NCBI GenBank assembly: GCA_023268255.1
Contig: JALNJX010000002.1
Span: forward strand, 124,001 to 188,000
Reading direction: 5' to 3'
Length of the DNA stretch: 64,000 nt
Source of the DNA: Candidatus Wolframiiraptor sinensis
GTDB lineage: Archaea > Thermoproteota > Nitrososphaeria_A > Caldarchaeales > Wolframiiraptoraceae
In this document: positions 17,740 through 26,304 of the stretch, piece after piece
Numbering within the stretch: position 1 is the stretch's first letter
Layout: each line of letters starts with the position of its first letter
Notes under the pieces: generated by a model
The model's input: the letters and a program-made list of their open reading frames with translations, nothing else
Databases searched by the model: none
What the model was told of the DNA's origin: nothing
Position numbers and translations under genes: made by a program

Positions 17740-17862
17740 ATCAAGTAACTCATTCCTCTAAATCCACTCTCCGCCCGCAAAAACTGCGAACTCATATACC
17801 CCGTCGGCTCGGCGATATATCCCGGAGAAGATCGATCCCTTCAACTCGAGCGAGCCCGCCAT
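17740..17862 (-). pseudogene. N-terminal segment of GAPN separated by an in-frame TAG
   Basis: From ATG 17862 the minus strand reads 34 codons ending ...FAVFAGGEWI, then TAG, then RNELLDVRSPIDLS in the same frame as the GAPN body. The AGEW ... SPIDL spacing matches what I recall of Thermoproteus-type GAPN N-termini, with no length change. The lesion is therefore a single nonsense codon, not a different start. Confidence 0.7.
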
Positions 17863-17890
17863 GCTTCGCAGTAGCCGATGTATAACATGC

Positions 17891-17925
17891 TTATAAAATT
17901 TCGGCTCAGGTGCTTTTTCACCTGA
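17891..17925 (+). promoter_or_regulatory. TATA box and perfect 7-bp inverted repeat before the ArsC-like gene
   Basis: TTATAAAA (17891-17898) is followed by the inverted repeat TCAGGTG-CTTTTT-CACCTGA (17906-17925), which would cover the transcription start. This is the usual position of an archaeal repressor site. The repeat could alternatively act as an RNA hairpin in the short leader. Confidence 0.6.
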
Positions 17926-17943
17926 AGGCCAACGTTAAAATAA

Positions 17944-18393
17944 TTGTCGACAGCAGGTAATGTGTGGTGCTTCTTGGAAGCATCGAGGCGAGTTCTCTTC
18001 GTTTGCGTCGAGAATAGCTTCAGAAGCCAGATTGCTGAGGCGTATTTTAATGCCTATGCTCCTGAGGGCTGGGCGGCTGTTAGCGCCGGCATCAAGCCGT
18101 CCGAGAGCGTTCATCCAAATGCCGTCAAGCTCATGCTCGAGGAGGGGATAGACATCAGCGGTAAGAAGCCAAGGCTCCTCGATAGGGAGCTCCAAGAGCA
18201 GGCCGATCTCGCGGTGATAGTGTGCAGCGGATCGCAGTGCCCCGTGGTATATGCCAAGAAGGTGCTGGAATGGAATATCCCGGATCCAGCCGGCATGCCG
18301 CTCGAGGAGGCGAGGAAGATCAGGGACGAGATAAAGAGAAGAGTTCTCGAGCTCGTAGAATTCATTAAACGACGTGAAAGCAGGGATAAATGA
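17944..18393 (+). CDS. low-molecular-weight phosphatase / arsenate reductase (ArsC) family protein
   Basis: The protein is about 149 residues with the P-loop C-x5-R in VLFVCVENSFRSQ (about residues 20-32) and the later general-acid Asp in WNIPDPAG. This fold includes protein tyrosine phosphatases and thioredoxin-coupled arsenate reductases. The VCVENSFRSQIAEAYFN form is closer to the ArsC side, and a second Cys pair candidate is present in VCSGSQCPVVY. TTG 17944, GTG 17962 and TTG 17974 are all possible starts; the conserved domain begins at about residue 16. A TATA box and a strong inverted repeat precede it, consistent with inducible expression. Confidence 0.8.
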   Translation: MSTAGNVWCFLEASRRVLFVCVENSFRSQIAEAYFNAYAPEGWAAVSAGIKPSESVHPNAVKLMLEEGIDISGKKPRLLDRELQEQADLAVIVCSGSQCPVVYAKKVLEWNIPDPAGMPLEEARKIRDEIKRRVLELVEFIKRRESRDK

Positions 18394-18523
18394 CGCAGCG
18401 AAGGCGGCGGCACTCAGCCTCAAAGACCCTAAGGACGAAGATCTTTCATCGCTTTATCTTAAGGCCTGAAATCAAGATAACCTTACTGCGTATCACTCCA
18501 CCCACTTCTTGGGGGAAATGTAT

Positions 18524-18551
18524 ATAACACTGTTTAAGATAACTGTGTGAT
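18524..18551 (+). promoter_or_regulatory. SOD promoter with two ATAAC-N3-GT dyad-like elements
   Basis: The TATA-like TATATAAC (18521-18528) overlaps ATAAC-ACT-GTTTA (18524-18536). A second element, ATAAC-TGT-GTGAT, follows at 18539-18551. Spacing between them is 15 bases start to start. The same core lies over the TATA region of rubrerythrin and in the SDR/permease intergenic region. Confidence 0.5.
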
Positions 18552-18564
18552 GTGAGAGTTGGTT

Positions 18565-19179
18565 ATGTCGTCTGAGAAGCTTTACTCGCTGCCGCAGCTA
18601 CCCTATGCATATGGGGATCTCGCGCCGTATATGTCCGAGGAGCAGCTTCGAATACATCATACAGTGCATCATCAAGCCTATGTTAATGGCGCAAATGCTA
18701 TATTGAGAAGGCTGGAGGAGGCGCGCAAGGGGAACTTGGATATCGATGTTAAAGCCGCCTTGAAGGAGCTCTCCTTCAATATCGGCGGGCATGTCCTCCA
18801 CTCGCTGTTCTGGGGGAATCTCGCGCCGCCTGGTAGGGGCGGCGGCAAGCCCGGTGGGAGGCTGGCCGATGTCATAGAGAAGGAGTTCGGGAGCTTCGAG
18901 AGGTTCAGAAAAGAGTTCACGCAGGCAGCGGTCAGCGTGGAGGGATCTGGCTGGGCGGCGCTGGCGTTCTGCGGGCTTCTGGGCAGGCCGCTGATAATGC
19001 AGATAGAAAAGCACAATCTCAACATCTACCCGGCATTCCCGATAATAATGGTCTTAGACGTCTTCGAGCACGCCTACTACATAGACTACAAGAACAGGAG
19101 AGCGGACTTCGTGGAAGCATTCTGGAACATCGTCAACTGGGATGAAGTCGATAAGCGGCTCAAGAGGTTGCTCGAATAG
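18565..19179 (+). CDS. sodA: superoxide dismutase, Fe/Mn type
   Basis: The protein is 204 residues from ATG 18565 (TTG 18559 would add two). Metal ligands are placed as in the family: His in [12 protein letters not shown], His in [11 protein letters not shown], and Asp and His in [14 protein letters not shown]. It converts superoxide to peroxide and oxygen; the peroxide can be removed by rubrerythrin at 15.8 kb. The metal (Fe, Mn or cambialistic) cannot be decided by eye. The short monomer and GGHVLHS context fit archaeal tetrameric enzymes. Confidence 0.95.
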   Translation: MSSEKLYSLPQLPYAYGDLAPYMSEEQLRIHHTVHHQAYVNGANAILRRLEEARKGNLDIDVKAALKELSFNIGGHVLHSLFWGNLAPPGRGGGKPGGRLADVIEKEFGSFERFRKEFTQAAVSVEGSGWAALAFCGLLGRPLIMQIEKHNLNIYPAFPIIMVLDVFEHAYYIDYKNRRADFVEAFWNIVNWDEVDKRLKRLLE

Positions 19180-19274
19180 CAATACCCATAACACCGCATA
19201 ACCCCTTCTCTTTTTCTCAACTTGGGATCCATATCCGCGGGTGAAGTGGATCTGCTGGGATGGTTTGAGGAAAC

Positions 19275-19388
19275 TGGCGCCGGGGGTGGGATTTGAACCC
19301 ACGCGCCCCGGAGGGGGCATCGGCTATCCGGGCCCGATGTCTGCGCAAATCTCCAGGCCGACCCACTACCAGGCTATGGGACCCCGGC
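19275..19388 (-). tRNA. tRNA-Ser(GGA) with 25-nt intron
   Basis: Read on the minus strand: acceptor GCCGGGG pairs with CCCCGGC, discriminator G73 is followed by an encoded CCA, the D-loop contains AGCCTGGTA, and the T-arm is GTGGG-TTCAAAT-CCCAC. A long variable arm (GCCCC-CTCC-GGGGC) marks a class II tRNA. The anticodon stem TCGGC/GCCGA is interrupted by an insert, and after removal the loop reads CTGGAGA, giving anticodon GGA. With G73 this is serine. Confidence 0.93.
19326..19350 (-). other. tRNA intron at canonical position 37/38
   Basis: The 25-base insert lies between purine 37 and A38. A bulge-helix-bulge fits: helix TCGGC/GCCGA, 3-base bulge ATA, 4-bp central helix CTGG with CCGG, 3-base bulge AGA. 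These are the sites cut by the archaeal splicing endonuclease. Confidence 0.85.
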
Positions 19389-19555
19389 TTCTATGAAATG
19401 ATTATCCTAAGCTCCTATTTTGAATTTACTCGGGGTTGCCGGTTACTTGGTCAAGCTACGTCTATGCGCTATCACAGCTCTTAGCCAGCCTTATCCAATG
19501 CATCCAAGTCTGCCCATGAATCCCGCGCTAGTCTCGAGAAGAGGCTGAAGTAGTT

Positions 19556-20176
19556 TTATTTTCTTCCTGTGATTGTGTAAATCGTTGAGTCAGCTATGTA
19601 GACGGCGTGGTCGGCGATTCTCTCTAAGTATCTCAGTGTGAGCGCTAGTGATAGTAGGCATTTGATGTCAATTTTTCCTCCCATTTGGATGAGCTGCTTG
19701 ATGCATTCCGCGTACAGCCCATCCACCTCATCATCCCTTCGCCTCACCTTCTCGGCGAGAGCAAGATCCTTCTCCACGTATGCTCTCCCAGCTTCATCCA
19801 CCATCTCGAAAACTATCCTGAACATATCCTGAAGCATGCTGGTATCGCATCCCTCGCCAGGCATCATCGAGTAAGTTTCCGAGATGTTCGCGGCATAGCG
19901 CCCTATTCTGGAGAAGTCGTATGCTACTTGGATCGCCGACTTGATCTCCCTCAAGTCTGTCGCGACTGGTTGGTATCTTGCCATAAGCTGGACGGCGAAG
20001 TCGCTCACCTCATCCATTAGGAATAGGAGCTCGTTTGACATCTCCCTGACGCGCTTTGCCGTCGCCTTATCTGAGTATGCTGACTCGAGAGTTTTCCTGA
20101 CCAGGATTCTCATGTCATTTATCATGTTTCTCAGCTTCATTAAGCCCTGATCTAATGGTCTGCTAATCTCCCTCAT
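19556..20176 (-). CDS. phoU: PhoU-family phosphate regulator
   Basis: The protein has 206 residues and is all-helical with two PhoU repeats. Diagnostic segments are EMSNELLFLMDEVSDFAVQLMARYQPVATDL and RRDDEVDGLYAE, the latter with acidic residues that bind metal in PhoU proteins. The closing YLERIADHAVYIAD is the classic end of the second repeat. It is the last gene of the pst operon, 4 bases after pstB. PhoU restrains phosphate uptake and signalling when phosphate is plentiful. Confidence 0.93.
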   Translation of the reverse strand: MREISRPLDQGLMKLRNMINDMRILVRKTLESAYSDKATAKRVREMSNELLFLMDEVSDFAVQLMARYQPVATDLREIKSAIQVAYDFSRIGRYAANISETYSMMPGEGCDTSMLQDMFRIVFEMVDEAGRAYVEKDLALAEKVRRRDDEVDGLYAECIKQLIQMGGKIDIKCLLSLALTLRYLERIADHAVYIADSTIYTITGRK

Positions 20177-20180
20177 GACC

Positions 20181-20942
20181 TCACCCTATTCTCCCGACGA
20201 CGTATTTTTCAGTCAGCTTATTAATCGGTCTCGTGAAAACCTGCGATGTCTCCCCGACTTCCACGAGCTCCCCCAAGTAGAGGAATGCGACGTAATCGCT
20301 CACCCTCGCCGCCTGCTGAGGATTATGCGTCACGATCACTATCGTGTAGTCCTCCTTCAGTTCGAGCATGAGCTCCTCTATCTTCATCGCCGCCACGGGG
20401 TCTAGGTTCGCGGTCGGCTCATCCATCAAGATTATCCTAGGCTTCAGGGCTATGGCCCTGGCTATGCAGAGCCTCTGCTGTTGGCCTCCGCTGAGAGCGG
20501 CAGCCGGCCTCCTCAAATCATCCTTCACCTCATCCCACAGGTATGCTTTCTCCAGCGCCCATCTGACCAGTTGATCGAGCTCCGACTTGCTCTTGGTCAG
20601 GCCGTTCAACTTCGGCCCTATTGCGACATTGTCGTATATCGAGAGATGCGGGAATGGGTTTGGTATCTGGAAGACCATTCCGAATTGCCTGCGAACCCAT
20701 GTTACATCGATCTTATCTGAGTATATGTTGATGCCGTCAACCATGACTTGTCCGCTGACCTTCGCGGTTGGATTGAGCTCCAGCAGTCTATTCATGGCCC
20801 TCAGCAGCGTGCTTTTGCCGCAGCCCGATGGCCCCATTATCGCGAATATGACGTTCTTGGGGATTTTCAGGTTGATGTTCTTGAGCACGTGGTTGCCGCC
20901 ATACCAGACATTTAAGTCGCATATCTCCACGGCCCAGCTCAC
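20181..20942 (-). CDS. pstB: phosphate ABC transporter ATP-binding protein
   Basis: The protein has 253 residues. Walker A is GPSGCGKST (about residues 34-42), the ABC signature is LSGGQQQRL, and Walker B is [14 protein letters not shown], followed by the H-loop [17 protein letters not shown]. This is the ATPase that powers phosphate import with PstC and PstA. Its start overlaps the pstA stop by 4 bases. Confidence 0.95.
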   Translation of the reverse strand: MSWAVEICDLNVWYGGNHVLKNINLKIPKNVIFAIMGPSGCGKSTLLRAMNRLLELNPTAKVSGQVMVDGINIYSDKIDVTWVRRQFGMVFQIPNPFPHLSIYDNVAIGPKLNGLTKSKSELDQLVRWALEKAYLWDEVKDDLRRPAAALSGGQQQRLCIARAIALKPRIILMDEPTANLDPVAAMKIEELMLELKEDYTIVIVTHNPQQAARVSDYVAFLYLGELVEVGETSQVFTRPINKLTEKYVVGRIG

Positions 20943-21772
20943 GTTCTAGCCCCCCTAATTATCATCCTAGAAACCAGGAATATCGTTAATATTATTGTTA
21001 GGAGGACTGCGGAGGCGCCCCAAGCCACCTGGTGCCATCGCTCATACGGCGAGAGAGCGAAGTTATAAATTAACAGGGGTATGGCGTGTATCGGCTGATC
21101 CAAGCCGGCAAAATACGTGAATGTTGATCCGAGTATTGTGAAGAGGAGGGGAGCGGTCTCGCCCGCCGCCTTCGCCATCCCGATTAGGAGGGCTGTTAGG
21201 ACGCCGCTTTTAGCCGCCCCCAGCAGCACTCTCAGGTAAGCCGTGGGAGCCGATAACCCCAGGCTGAATGCCGCTTCCTTCAGGGTGAATGATATCGATT
21301 TGTAGGCTTCCTTCACGTTCAGCGCTATGTATGGTATGATCACTATTGCTAGAGCGAATGCTCCGGCGAGCGCGTTGAACCTCTTTAGGGGGAGGACGAG
21401 GACCGTGTAGGCGAAGAGCCCTACAATTATGGTCGGGAACTCCACCATTATCTGTAATATCATCTGAGTTTGCTGGGCCAGCTTCGTGTGCGAGAACTCT
21501 GAGAGGAATAGGCCCGTAAAGAAGCCTATTGTGCCACCAATGGCCAGGGCTAGTGCTATTAGGATCAAGGAGCCGGCGAGAGCCGGCCCAATTCCGCCGG
21601 CCTTATCCCCGATCGGCGGCGGAGGCAAATCTATGAGAAAGCTTAAGCTAACGTGCTTCATCCCCTCAAAATAGACGCTGAATATTATCGCGAATATTGG
21701 CACCGCTGATAATAGCGCTAGGATCGCTATTAGTCCGAGCATTATTCTCTCCTTTATCTTCCTGAAACTCAT
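20939..21772 (-). CDS. pstA: phosphate ABC transporter permease PstA
   Basis: An integral membrane protein of about 277 residues with six hydrophobic segments. The transporter EAA-type loop is near [19 protein letters not shown]. The frame is open further upstream, but the true start is ATG 21772 ([11 protein letters not shown]), which overlaps the pstC stop by 4 bases; the upstream extension is only antiphase pstC sequence. It forms the channel with PstC. Confidence 0.93.
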   Translation of the reverse strand: MSFRKIKERIMLGLIAILALLSAVPIFAIIFSVYFEGMKHVSLSFLIDLPPPPIGDKAGGIGPALAGSLILIALALAIGGTIGFFTGLFLSEFSHTKLAQQTQMILQIMVEFPTIIVGLFAYTVLVLPLKRFNALAGAFALAIVIIPYIALNVKEAYKSISFTLKEAAFSLGLSAPTAYLRVLLGAAKSGVLTALLIGMAKAAGETAPLLFTILGSTFTYFAGLDQPIHAIPLLIYNFALSPYERWHQVAWGASAVLLTIILTIFLVSRMIIRGART

Positions 21773-22668
21773 CTGTGCACCACCATCCTTCTCATCATGC
21801 TGAATCCAATCAGATTTATCGCCAATCCCATAATGAAGAGCATGAAGGCTCCCCCGTATAGCGCTGGAACCATGAATTCGTATACCTCGGCGTTCGGAAA
21901 CTGGCTCGCTATTAAGCTCGATATCGTGTAACCCATGTCGAATAGGCTTTTTGGAAATCTCATGATGTTGCCCACGACCATCGCGACCGCCACGGTCTCC
22001 CCCATGGCCCTGCCGAGCGCCAGAAAAGTCCCCGCGAATATAGCCGACTTTATGTAGCCCAGCATCATCCTTATGACCTCCCACCGATTCATGCCGAGGC
22101 TATACGCCGCCTCCTTCAGGTAATAGGGTATGGCGGAGTAGGCTTCCCTTATTACGCTGGAGGCGAATGGCACTATCATTATCGCCAGCAGGACGCCCGC
22201 GGTGAAGAGGTTTGTCGGAACCGGCCTGGTCGAAAAAAGAGGTATGAAGCCCAGGTGCGTGTGCAGCGGCATCATCACGAATTGATGGAGTATCGGGGCG
22301 AGGACGAATAGGCCCCACAGCCCGTAGATGACGGATGGCAAGCTCGCCATCAGGTCGGATATGTTATTCATTATTATCTTGAATTTGCCGGGAATAAGCT
22401 CGGAAGAGAAAACGGCGAGCGAGATCGATAACGGTAGAGCTATTGCTATCGCTATGGCCGAGGTTATGAGCGTTCCGAGCAGGGCTGGAAGTATTCCATA
22501 ATCCTCTCTCACAGGGTTCCAGGCGCCTCTAATTATGAAGCTGAGCCCATCTCTCATGAATATGGGGTAAGAAGTGGCTATCAACGAGACCACTATGCTT
22601 GCAACTATTATGAATGATGATATCGTGAAGAAAAATAGAGAGAGACGGAAGGCTTTATCCGTATTCAT
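21769..22668 (-). CDS. pstC: phosphate ABC transporter permease PstC
   Basis: The protein has 299 residues with about six membrane segments and the permease loop REAYSAIPYYLKEAAYSLGMNRWEVIRMM. An N-terminal helix is followed by YPIFMRDGLSFIIRGAWNPV, a typical PstC extracytoplasmic segment. It starts directly at the end of pstS with no gap. It pairs with PstA in the inner channel. Confidence 0.93.
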   Translation of the reverse strand: MNTDKAFRLSLFFFTISSFIIVASIVVSLIATSYPIFMRDGLSFIIRGAWNPVREDYGILPALLGTLITSAIAIAIALPLSISLAVFSSELIPGKFKIIMNNISDLMASLPSVIYGLWGLFVLAPILHQFVMMPLHTHLGFIPLFSTRPVPTNLFTAGVLLAIMIVPFASSVIREAYSAIPYYLKEAAYSLGMNRWEVIRMMLGYIKSAIFAGTFLALGRAMGETVAVAMVVGNIMRFPKSLFDMGYTISSLIASQFPNAEVYEFMVPALYGGAFMLFIMGLAINLIGFSMMRRMVVHR

Positions 22669-23859
22669 CTAGCCTCCCGCCCTCAGCATCTCCAATCCTC
22701 TCAAGCCTATCTCAGCTACCTCGGGCGGTAGCGGTATGTATCCCTTCACGATGTTCTCGCTCTCCTGGCCGGCAGTCAGCACCCATTTGAAGAACTCCCT
22801 GAGCAGCTCAACCTTTACTGGGTCATCATAGACCTGCCTGAGGATCACGAAGGAGAATGATGTTATCGGGTAGCTGTCCGGGCCCGGAGGATCCATCACC
22901 TCATGCGGGAATATGCCCGACCAGTCTTCATCCGCCTTCGGCAGCCGCGCCATGAGAGCCCCGGCCGCCGCCTTCATCGTCTCGCTGGTGGGCAGAACAT
23001 ATCGCCCATCGCTATTCCTTATCTCGGCCACATTCAATCCCAGCTCATACGCATAGGCTGCCTCCACGTATCCGATCGAGTACTGGTTTTGTTTGACTGC
23101 GGCGGCCACGCCCTCATTGCCCTTCGCGCCCACCCCACTACCGATCTCATCCACCGGCCATTGAACTGTGAAGTCCGCTCCAACTTTCTCCTTCCATTTC
23201 TCAGAGACTTTTGAGAGATAGGCTGTGAGGACGAAGGTGGTTCCGCTTCCATCTGAGCGGTGCACGGCTATTATCCTCTCGTGCGGTAGCGCTATGTCGG
23301 GGTTGAGCTCCTTGATCGCCGGATCATCCCAGTATGTGATTTCGCCGAGATAGATTTTAGCCAAGATCTCGCCCGTGAGCCTTAGCCGCCCGGATTCGGC
23401 GCCGGGGATGTTATAAACTATGGCGACGCTCCCTATAATCACCGGGAACTGGATTATGCCTCCCTTCTCCTTGAACTCATTGTAGATGCCCTTTTTCAGG
23501 GGTACATCGCTTCCCGCGAAGTCCAGCATGCCCTCCCTGAACTTCGCTTGACCAGCTCCGCTTCCAATAGACTGATAGTTCACCTGTATCTTGCCATTAG
23601 TGAGCTCATAGAATTTCATGGCCCAAGCCTGCATCTGCGGATTCAGGAAAGATGCTCCGGCGCCGTTAATCGTGCCGGATGGCAACTCCCTCGTAGTGAT
23701 CGCGGCCGGCGCTGTCGTGGTGATTAGAGAAGGTGTCGTGCTAATTGCGGGCGTTTGGTCAGCCTCTCCTCGAAAGATTCCGGACAGCCCGAAGGCGATT
23801 ACTAAGGCTATTGCCACAACGATAACCGCGGACATTACAAGAAGATTTCTTCCCCTCAT
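22669..23859 (-). CDS. pstS: phosphate-binding protein PstS
   Basis: The protein has 396 residues. A hydrophobic anchor (about residues 7-29) is followed by a Thr/Ser/Pro-rich linker, suggesting the protein is tethered outside the cell. The binding core has INGAGASFLNPQMQAW, DFAGSDVPL and HRSDGSGTTFVLTAYL, which contact phosphate in this family. It is the first gene of the pst operon. The palindromes upstream are candidate control sites. Confidence 0.95.
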   Translation of the reverse strand: MRGRNLLVMSAVIVVAIALVIAFGLSGIFRGEADQTPAISTTPSLITTTAPAAITTRELPSGTINGAGASFLNPQMQAWAMKFYELTNGKIQVNYQSIGSGAGQAKFREGMLDFAGSDVPLKKGIYNEFKEKGGIIQFPVIIGSVAIVYNIPGAESGRLRLTGEILAKIYLGEITYWDDPAIKELNPDIALPHERIIAVHRSDGSGTTFVLTAYLSKVSEKWKEKVGADFTVQWPVDEIGSGVGAKGNEGVAAAVKQNQYSIGYVEAAYAYELGLNVAEIRNSDGRYVLPTSETMKAAAGALMARLPKADEDWSGIFPHEVMDPPGPDSYPITSFSFVILRQVYDDPVKVELLREFFKWVLTAGQESENIVKGYIPLPPEVAEIGLRGLEMLRAGG

Positions 23860-23911
23860 GTTCTCGGCCCCGATATCTGGAGGGTTCTTTATGTAGATTT
23901 CGGAAATAAAA

Positions 23912-23939
23912 TATAGATCAGGCCATAATCTATATAGAT
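23912..23939. promoter_or_regulatory. palindromes upstream of pstS
   Basis: TATAGAT (23912-23918) and ATCTATA (23928-23934) form an inverted repeat with a 9-base spacer. ATCTATATAGAT (23928-23939) is itself a perfect 12-base palindrome. The region lies between divergent pstS and the M20 peptidase gene and contains TATA-like sequence. It could hold the phosphate-responsive operator. Confidence 0.45.
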
Positions 23940-24022
23940 AGTTGCCGGAGAAAACTTTATGAGCGCTAGCCTGAAATCAATGTCAAAATGCTTATACTCC
24001 CCGTTTCAAACTTGATTACTCC

Positions 24023-25255
24023 GTGAGGGGGCTTATAGAGAGAATTAGCGGCGCTGCGGAGAGGAGCTTGAATGAGGTTGTCGAGGCGTTTATCGATGTT
24101 TTGAGGGTTCCGGCGGTGAATCCATCTGCTGGAGGCCGGGGCGAGCTTAGGAGGGCGGAGAAGATTCAGGCAGCACTCTCGGAGCTCGGGATCGAGCATA
24201 TTACTAGAATCGATGTTCCCGATGATAGGGCTGAGGGCGGCGTCAGGCCAAATATCGTAGCGCTTATTGAGGGTGAGAACCGAGATAAGGTGCTTTGGCT
24301 GATAGCTCACATGGATACAGTCCCGGAGGGCGATGCGAGACTCTGGGAGACGAACCCATTCGAGCCGGTGATCAGGGATGGTAGGATATACGCGAGGGGC
24401 GCCGAGGATAATGGCCAGGCGATCGCCTCCATGCTCCTGGCCGCGAGAATACTCATGGAGCTCGAGCTTAGGCCGAGGGTAAATCTCGGAATGATCTTCG
24501 TCTCCGATGAGGAGGCTGGCAACAAGTATGGCCTCGAGCAGCTCGTGAAAAAAGGCATATTCGGCGATCACGATGAGGCTGTCGTCCTCGATTACGGTTC
24601 GCCGGATGGCTCGAAGATAGAGATCGCGGAGAAGCACATGCTCTGGCTGAGGTTCATTGTGCGCGGCGTCCAGGCCCATGCAGCATTCCCCCACCACGGT
24701 ATAAACGCTCACAGGGTTGGGGCCCGGCTACTAGTAGCCCTAGATGACATATTACACGAGAAATTCGGCGAGAGCGACGAGCTCTATATCCCGCCCAAGT
24801 CGACATTTGAGCCCACCAAGAAGGAATTGAACGTTAATAACGTGAACACCGTTCCCGGCACGGACATCTTCTACTTTGATTGCAGGATACTGCCAAGATA
24901 CTCGCTGGAGGAGGTTTTATCCGCTGTGAGGGATCTCTGCGTGAGATTCGAGTCAATGTATGGTGTGAAGATCGAGGTTGAGGAGGCTATGAGGTGGGAG
25001 GCTCCCCCGCCGACGCCCCTAAGCGCGAATGTCGTCAGAAAGCTCTCTGAAGCCCTGAAGCTCTCGAGAAACATTGATGCCAGGATAATTGGGATCGGCG
25101 GCGGGACCTGCGCTGCTCTTCTCAGAGCTCAGCACATTCCAGCAGCGGTCTGGTCCACGCTGGATGGTATGGCCCATAAGCCAAATGAGTACTGCAAAAT
25201 CGAGAATATTCGGAGGGATGCTGAGACCCTTGTTCTCCTCTCGCTCCTAATTTAG
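24023..25255 (+). CDS. M20 family metallopeptidase / deacylase (DapE-ArgE-like)
   Basis: The protein has 410 residues from a GTG start. Dinuclear metal ligands are visible: His and Asp in LIAHMDTVPEGD, Asp in YARGAEDNGQAIASM, Glu-Glu in FVSDEEAG, and a late His in DGMAHKPNEY. A dimerisation domain occupies about residues 210-330 (QAHAAFPHHGINAHR). Members remove acyl groups from acetylornithine or succinyl-diaminopimelate, or cleave dipeptides; the substrate is unresolved. It is divergent from the pst operon and convergent with cbf5, with a 4-base overlap. Confidence 0.85.
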   Translation: MRGLIERISGAAERSLNEVVEAFIDVLRVPAVNPSAGGRGELRRAEKIQAALSELGIEHITRIDVPDDRAEGGVRPNIVALIEGENRDKVLWLIAHMDTVPEGDARLWETNPFEPVIRDGRIYARGAEDNGQAIASMLLAARILMELELRPRVNLGMIFVSDEEAGNKYGLEQLVKKGIFGDHDEAVVLDYGSPDGSKIEIAEKHMLWLRFIVRGVQAHAAFPHHGINAHRVGARLLVALDDILHEKFGESDELYIPPKSTFEPTKKELNVNNVNTVPGTDIFYFDCRILPRYSLEEVLSAVRDLCVRFESMYGVKIEVEEAMRWEAPPPTPLSANVVRKLSEALKLSRNIDARIIGIGGGTCAALLRAQHIPAAVWSTLDGMAHKPNEYCKIENIRRDAETLVLLSLLI

Positions 25256-26265
25256 CTCGGCCTCTTACCACCCTTCCAGATCGCCGGATATATTCCTCTC
25301 TTCATTATCACGCGCTCCGTGTCCACGGCTATTCCATGATCTTTCTCGAGCATCTCCATGGCGCTCATCATGCTTCTCCCAATTGCCACGAGCTCGCCCT
25401 TCAGCGTCATGACGGCGACGGGCGCACCCCTCTCAACAGTATTCTCGACCTTTGCTATCCCGACCACCGCAAGGTTTGCTCCATGGCATATCGCGTCGAC
25501 CGCGGTGTCCAGGATGAAAACCTTCGGCATGTACTCTACAGCCTCTTCGACGGGCCTTAGTATCACCCTCAGCTGAGTTTCGTCACCGCTCTCCCTGTAA
25601 TCCTTCAGCGCCGAGTAGAGGTCTAATAGCGTGTGAGCCTTCTCCTCGACGAATGGGCCGGCTCTCGTCCTCCTGAGCTCCTGCATGTGGGCGCCGCATC
25701 TCAAGTATAAGCCGATGTCTCTGCAAAGCCTCCGAATGTATGTTCCGCCGGAGCAGGCTACCTTCATCAACACATTTCTTCCATCCCTCTCGATGAGCTC
25801 TATCCTGTATATGGTCCTCGCCCTAATTCTCCGCGAGACACTCGACCTAACTGGCGGAACCTGATATATCTCACCTGTGAAGAATCTTAAAGCCCTCTCG
25901 AGATCCTCATCCGAGATGTCTTCATGAAGCCTCATGAGGCAGATGTATTCTTTCCCGCCGCTCATGATCGCTCCAGCGCACTTGGTCGCCTCATCAACCA
26001 GTATCGGGAGAACTCCTGAGACCGCTGGATCGAGCGTTCCACCATGGCCCGCCTGCCCCACGCCGAGAAGCTCCCTCACCGTGAAGGCTATCTCATGGCT
26101 CGTCGGCCCGCGAGGCTTATCCACATTGACTATGCAGGCTTTGAGGAGCTCTTCTATCGGCCTCTCATGCGGCGGGGATCCATAGCTTGGATCGCTCTCA
26201 GCATCAACCCTGACCAGTATTCTGCGCTCTATCTCCCATGGAGGCTTAACCGCCTCGAAGATCAT
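25252..26265 (-). CDS. cbf5: tRNA/rRNA pseudouridine synthase Cbf5
   Basis: The protein has 337 residues: a TruB-type catalytic domain with the nucleophilic Asp in GHGGTLDPAVSGVLP (about residue 80), then a C-terminal PUA domain (about 245-325). Cbf5 is the H/ACA guide RNP catalytic subunit and also modifies tRNA position 55. The N-terminal segment DKPRGPTSHEIAFTVRELL is the archaeal form. It lies just downstream of L14e, a common archaeal arrangement. Confidence 0.95.
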   Translation of the reverse strand: MIFEAVKPPWEIERRILVRVDAESDPSYGSPPHERPIEELLKACIVNVDKPRGPTSHEIAFTVRELLGVGQAGHGGTLDPAVSGVLPILVDEATKCAGAIMSGGKEYICLMRLHEDISDEDLERALRFFTGEIYQVPPVRSSVSRRIRARTIYRIELIERDGRNVLMKVACSGGTYIRRLCRDIGLYLRCGAHMQELRRTRAGPFVEEKAHTLLDLYSALKDYRESGDETQLRVILRPVEEAVEYMPKVFILDTAVDAICHGANLAVVGIAKVENTVERGAPVAVMTLKGELVAIGRSMMSAMEMLEKDHGIAVDTERVIMKRGIYPAIWKGGKRPS

Positions 26266-26304
26266 CCGGCTGAGAGGACGTTATCTCCGTTCAAAAATGT
26301 TATC

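Noticed and set aside
17758-17760. The in-frame TAG of GAPN as pyrrolysine or readthrough
   Set aside because: Other genes here end in TAG (for example the first GGR gene, S11 and the first PolB), no pyl genes are visible and GAPN has no pyrrolysine precedent; a nonsense mutation is simpler.
21773-22084. Upstream in-frame extension of pstA by 104 codons
   Set aside because: It is pstC read in another frame, Gly/His/Arg-rich without membrane character; ATG 21772 with a 4-base overlap is the natural start.
23966-24712. 248-codon open frame on the minus strand inside the M20 peptidase region
   Set aside because: It is antisense to a well-supported metallopeptidase and lacks any recognisable domain; long antisense frames are common in this codon-biased DNA.
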